From Myxococcus qinghaiensis (lineage in GTDB: Bacteria > Myxococcota > Myxococcia > Myxococcales > Myxococcaceae), in assembly GCF_024198215.1 (NCBI RefSeq), contig NZ_JAKCFA010000002.1:62001-126000 (forward strand): a stretch of 64,000 bases of DNA. The letters are read 5' to 3'. Shown piece after piece: positions 63,795 to 64,000 of the stretch; position 1 is the stretch's first letter; every line of letters starts with the position of its first letter. The translations under genes were made by a program, and so were the position numbers. Under the pieces are notes generated by a model. It searched no databases and was not told where the DNA came from. It saw only the letters and a program-made list of their open reading frames with translations.

Positions 63795-64000
63795 ATGAAG
63801 GCGATCCTCGTCTCCCTCTTCCTGTTGGGCTCCACTCCCGAAGCCACTCCTCCGGCGATTCCGCCGGACGCGCTCGCGGCGCCGCCCGTATCCAATGACG
63901 CTCCGACGGCGTGGGCCTGCACCGTCGACACGCTCCGCGAAGGCAAGGAGTGTGTCTTCGAATCCGACGCCACGGCCGGCGCGACCAGCACCGAACAGGA
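63795..64000 (+). CDS. Secreted protein, cut off by the right edge
   Basis: The visible 68 residues begin with a signal peptide (MKAILVSLFLLGSTPEA), then a Pro/Ala linker and a cysteine-containing start of a domain (WACTVDTLREGKECVFESDA). The two cysteines, 11 residues apart, suggest a disulphide. No family can be named from this piece. The frame is still open at 64000. Confidence 0.6.
   Translation, partial: MKAILVSLFLLGSTPEATPPAIPPDALAAPPVSNDAPTAWACTVDTLREGKECVFESDATAGATSTEQ

Overview
The window looks like chromosomal DNA of a myxobacterium (Myxococcus, Corallococcus or Pyxidicoccus type). The evidence is very high GC with G/C-rich third codon positions, tightly packed operons with ATGA/GTGA overlaps, a SitBAI-like lipoprotein toxin cassette, an NRPS cluster, and many family members typical of that group. 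No rRNA, tRNA, insertion sequence or genuine CRISPR array was seen. The species assignment is inference.

Region 1 (0-15.6 kb) holds a FadL-type outer-membrane protein and then a compact biosynthetic cluster. The cluster has a 2,714-residue NRPS (T-C-A-T-C-A-T-C), a stand-alone alpha-oxoamine synthase, a CitE-like lyase, a MaoC hydratase, a quinone-oxidoreductase-like MDR enzyme, and a convergent ornithine-cyclodeaminase-family enzyme. The NRPS has no initiating A domain and no thioesterase, and ends in a condensation domain. Its two A domains differ by one residue and share a proline-like pocket. A possible scheme is a cyclic-imino-acid dipeptide offloaded onto an alpha-aminoketone. A formylglycine-generating enzyme with both active-site cysteines follows.

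Region 2 (15.6-30 kb) carries aspartate metabolism and transport: aspartate 4-decarboxylase, an asparaginase-like secreted protein lacking two catalytic residues, an AspT-family exchanger, a BASS-type transporter, a membrane patatin, a frameshifted SulP permease, a DUF1254 protein and a HAD-phosphatase remnant.

Region 3 (30-39 kb) has an intact SulP permease, a gluzincin-like metallopeptidase and an ATP-grasp ligase. Next comes a minus-strand cassette (accessory protein, lipoprotein REase-fold toxin, Imm52 immunity protein) that resembles myxobacterial sitBAI kin-discrimination loci. The cassette lies between the intact ATP-grasp gene and an internally deleted copy of it. A SugE/Gdx exporter and a beta-helix protein remnant follow.

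Region 4 (39-49.7 kb) is mixed: an outer-membrane protein, an M20 amidohydrolase, a RelE/ParE-like small protein, an alpha/beta hydrolase, an orphan chemoreceptor, an MFS transporter, and a polyprenyl synthase / MarR-like regulator / GGCT-like operon preceded by a perfect palindrome. Two small proteins and an intergenic repeat cluster end the region.

Region 5 (49.7-57 kb) is the complete GlgE pathway operon (glgE-treS-mak-glgB), converting trehalose to branched alpha-glucan.

Region 6 (57-64 kb) has an ECF sigma factor without an adjacent anti-sigma gene, an OmpR-type two-component pair whose kinase has a proline-rich sensor region, an ankyrin-SMI1-like protein, a second patatin and a truncated secreted protein at the right edge.
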